Positions 32,645 to 33,435 of a DNA stretch of 33,435 nt are shown here, one piece after another. Below the pieces are notes generated by a model. The model saw only the letters and a program-made list of their open reading frames with translations. It did no database searches and had not been told where the DNA came from. The position numbers and the translations under genes were made by a program. Location: the NCBI GenBank assembly GCA_019454835.1, contig JACFNP010000039.1:1-33435 (forward strand), read 5' to 3'. This DNA is from Rubellimicrobium sp. (lineage in GTDB: Bacteria > Pseudomonadota > Alphaproteobacteria > Rhodobacterales > Rhodobacteraceae). The stretch's first letter is position 1, and every line of letters starts with the position of its first letter.

Positions 32645-33435
32645 TCACTCCCCCGCCTCGTCCGTGGCTTCCGCGTCGTCCGCCTCGGCGGCGATCTCGT
32701 CCGGGTCGACCCAGCCGAGCATGACGCGCGCGGTCATCACCATGTTCTGCGCCTCGTCGAGCGAGACCTCGAACGGTTCGAGGATGCCGTCGTCCTTCAC
32801 CCGCTCGCCGCCCTCGGTGGTCCAGCCACCGGCGATTTCCCAATCGGCCAGCGTGGCAAAATCCTCGAGCGTCTTCACGTCGTCCGCCGCCAGCGCCTCG
32901 ACCATCTGCGGCGACAGGCCGGGGAACGAGATGAGGCTGTCCTCGGCGCCCAGCGCACGGGCACGTTCAAGCGCGGCCTGGTTCGCCGCCTCGATATGGT
33001 CGCGGGCGCGGGCCTGCAACTCCTCGGCGGTCGCGTCGTCGACACCCTCGATGGCGGTCAGCTCGTCGAGTTCGACATAGGCGACTTCCTCGAGGTTCGT
33101 GAAGCCCTCGGCGACCAGAAGCTGCGCGAAGAATTCGTCGAGATCGAGCGCCTCCATGAAGAGCCGGGTGCGTTCTTCAAATTCGGCCTGACGGCGCTGG
33201 CTTTCCTGTTCCTCGGTCATGATGTCGATATCGAGGCCGGTAAGCTGGCTGGCCAGACGCACGTTCTGCCCGCGCCGCCCGATGGCAAGCGAAAGCTGTT
33301 CCTCGGGGACGACGACCTCGATGCGCGATGCCTCGTCGTCGATGACGACCTTGGACACCTCGGCCGGTTGCAGCGCGTTGACGAGGAAGGTCGGGATGTC
33401 CTCGTTCCAGGGGATGATGTCGATCTTCTCGCCCT
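32645..33435 (-). CDS. nusA: Transcription termination/antitermination factor NusA, C-terminal part
   Basis: The gene enters from the window's right edge, so its 5' end is missing. Reading on from the apparent start at 33358, the frame stays open to 33435 and encodes [20 protein letters not shown] and QPAEV, typical NusA KH-domain sequence. Next are the [20 protein letters not shown] motif of the second KH domain, an acidic linker, and Glu-rich AR2/helix-hairpin-helix-like repeats ([39 protein letters not shown]). NusA binds RNA polymerase and modulates pausing and termination. It heads the minus-strand operon with ylxR and infB. Confidence 0.96.
   Translation of the reverse strand, partial: GEKIDIIPWNEDIPTFLVNALQPAEVSKVVIDDEASRIEVVVPEEQLSLAIGRRGQNVRLASQLTGLDIDIMTEEQESQRRQAEFEERTRLFMEALDLDEFFAQLLVAEGFTNLEEVAYVELDELTAIEGVDDATAEELQARARDHIEAANQAALERARALGAEDSLISFPGLSPQMVEALAADDVKTLEDFATLADWEIAGGWTTEGGERVKDDGILEPFEVSLDEAQNMVMTARVMLGWVDPDEIAAEADDAEATDEAGE

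Overview
The window is a GC-rich (by eye well above 60%), densely packed stretch of an alphaproteobacterial chromosome, most likely from the Rhodobacterales (Rhodobacteraceae/Paracoccaceae). The evidence is the fused two-domain NarK of the Paracoccus type, a NarR-like regulator beside it, a nusA-ylxR-infB operon of alphaproteobacterial form, an NnrS/NnrU pair, and an intergenic GGAGTATTTxGGCAAGGATGAAG element that I associate with this order. Genus cannot be fixed from the sequence alone.

Layout. (1) 1-5468, plus strand: two tandem paralogous secreted proteins of unknown function, then mtgA (peptidoglycan transglycosylase), a GST-family protein, queG (queuosine synthesis), a triple array of ~88-bp palindromic repeats, and an EamA/DMT exporter. 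(2) 5425-16796: a dissimilatory nitrate respiration locus. A cysteine-poor CRP/FNR regulator (narR-like) on the minus strand diverges from narK-narG-narH-narJ-narI-ppiC on the plus strand; FNR-type boxes lie between them. (3) 17117-24353, all minus strand: an AhpD-like protein, DUF488, 5-formyltetrahydrofolate cyclo-ligase, NnrS, NnrU, a TDT/SLAC1-type anion transporter, then a cytochrome P450 translationally coupled to an AlkB-type di-iron hydroxylase. (4) 24616-29335, plus strand: the cbb3-type high-affinity oxidase ccoN-O-Q-P, a 53-residue membrane protein, a DUF2189 membrane protein, and ccoS. (5) 29487-33435, minus strand: infB, ylxR and the C-terminal part of nusA, which runs off the window end.

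The genes fit a facultative bacterium switching between oxygen and nitrogen oxides: nitrate uptake and reduction by NarK/NarGHI, NO-related membrane haem protein NnrS with NnrU, and microaerobic respiration by the cbb3 oxidase. Adjacent ORFs overlap by 1-4 bases (ATGA, GTGA or TGATG) at ten junctions, so translational coupling is common. The larger junctions carry repeats: an ~88-90-bp terminal-inverted-repeat element (five full copies and one part copy, in two subfamilies), and a composite hairpin element, one copy of which contains the queG start codon.

I found no CRISPR array, rRNA, tRNA, prophage or complete insertion sequence. The least explained items are the tandem secreted paralogues, the nested repeat structure at 16885-17109, the P450/AlkB pair with an atypical histidine box, the anion-channel-like protein behind NnrU, and the two small membrane-protein genes lying between ccoP and ccoS where ccoGHI usually sits.
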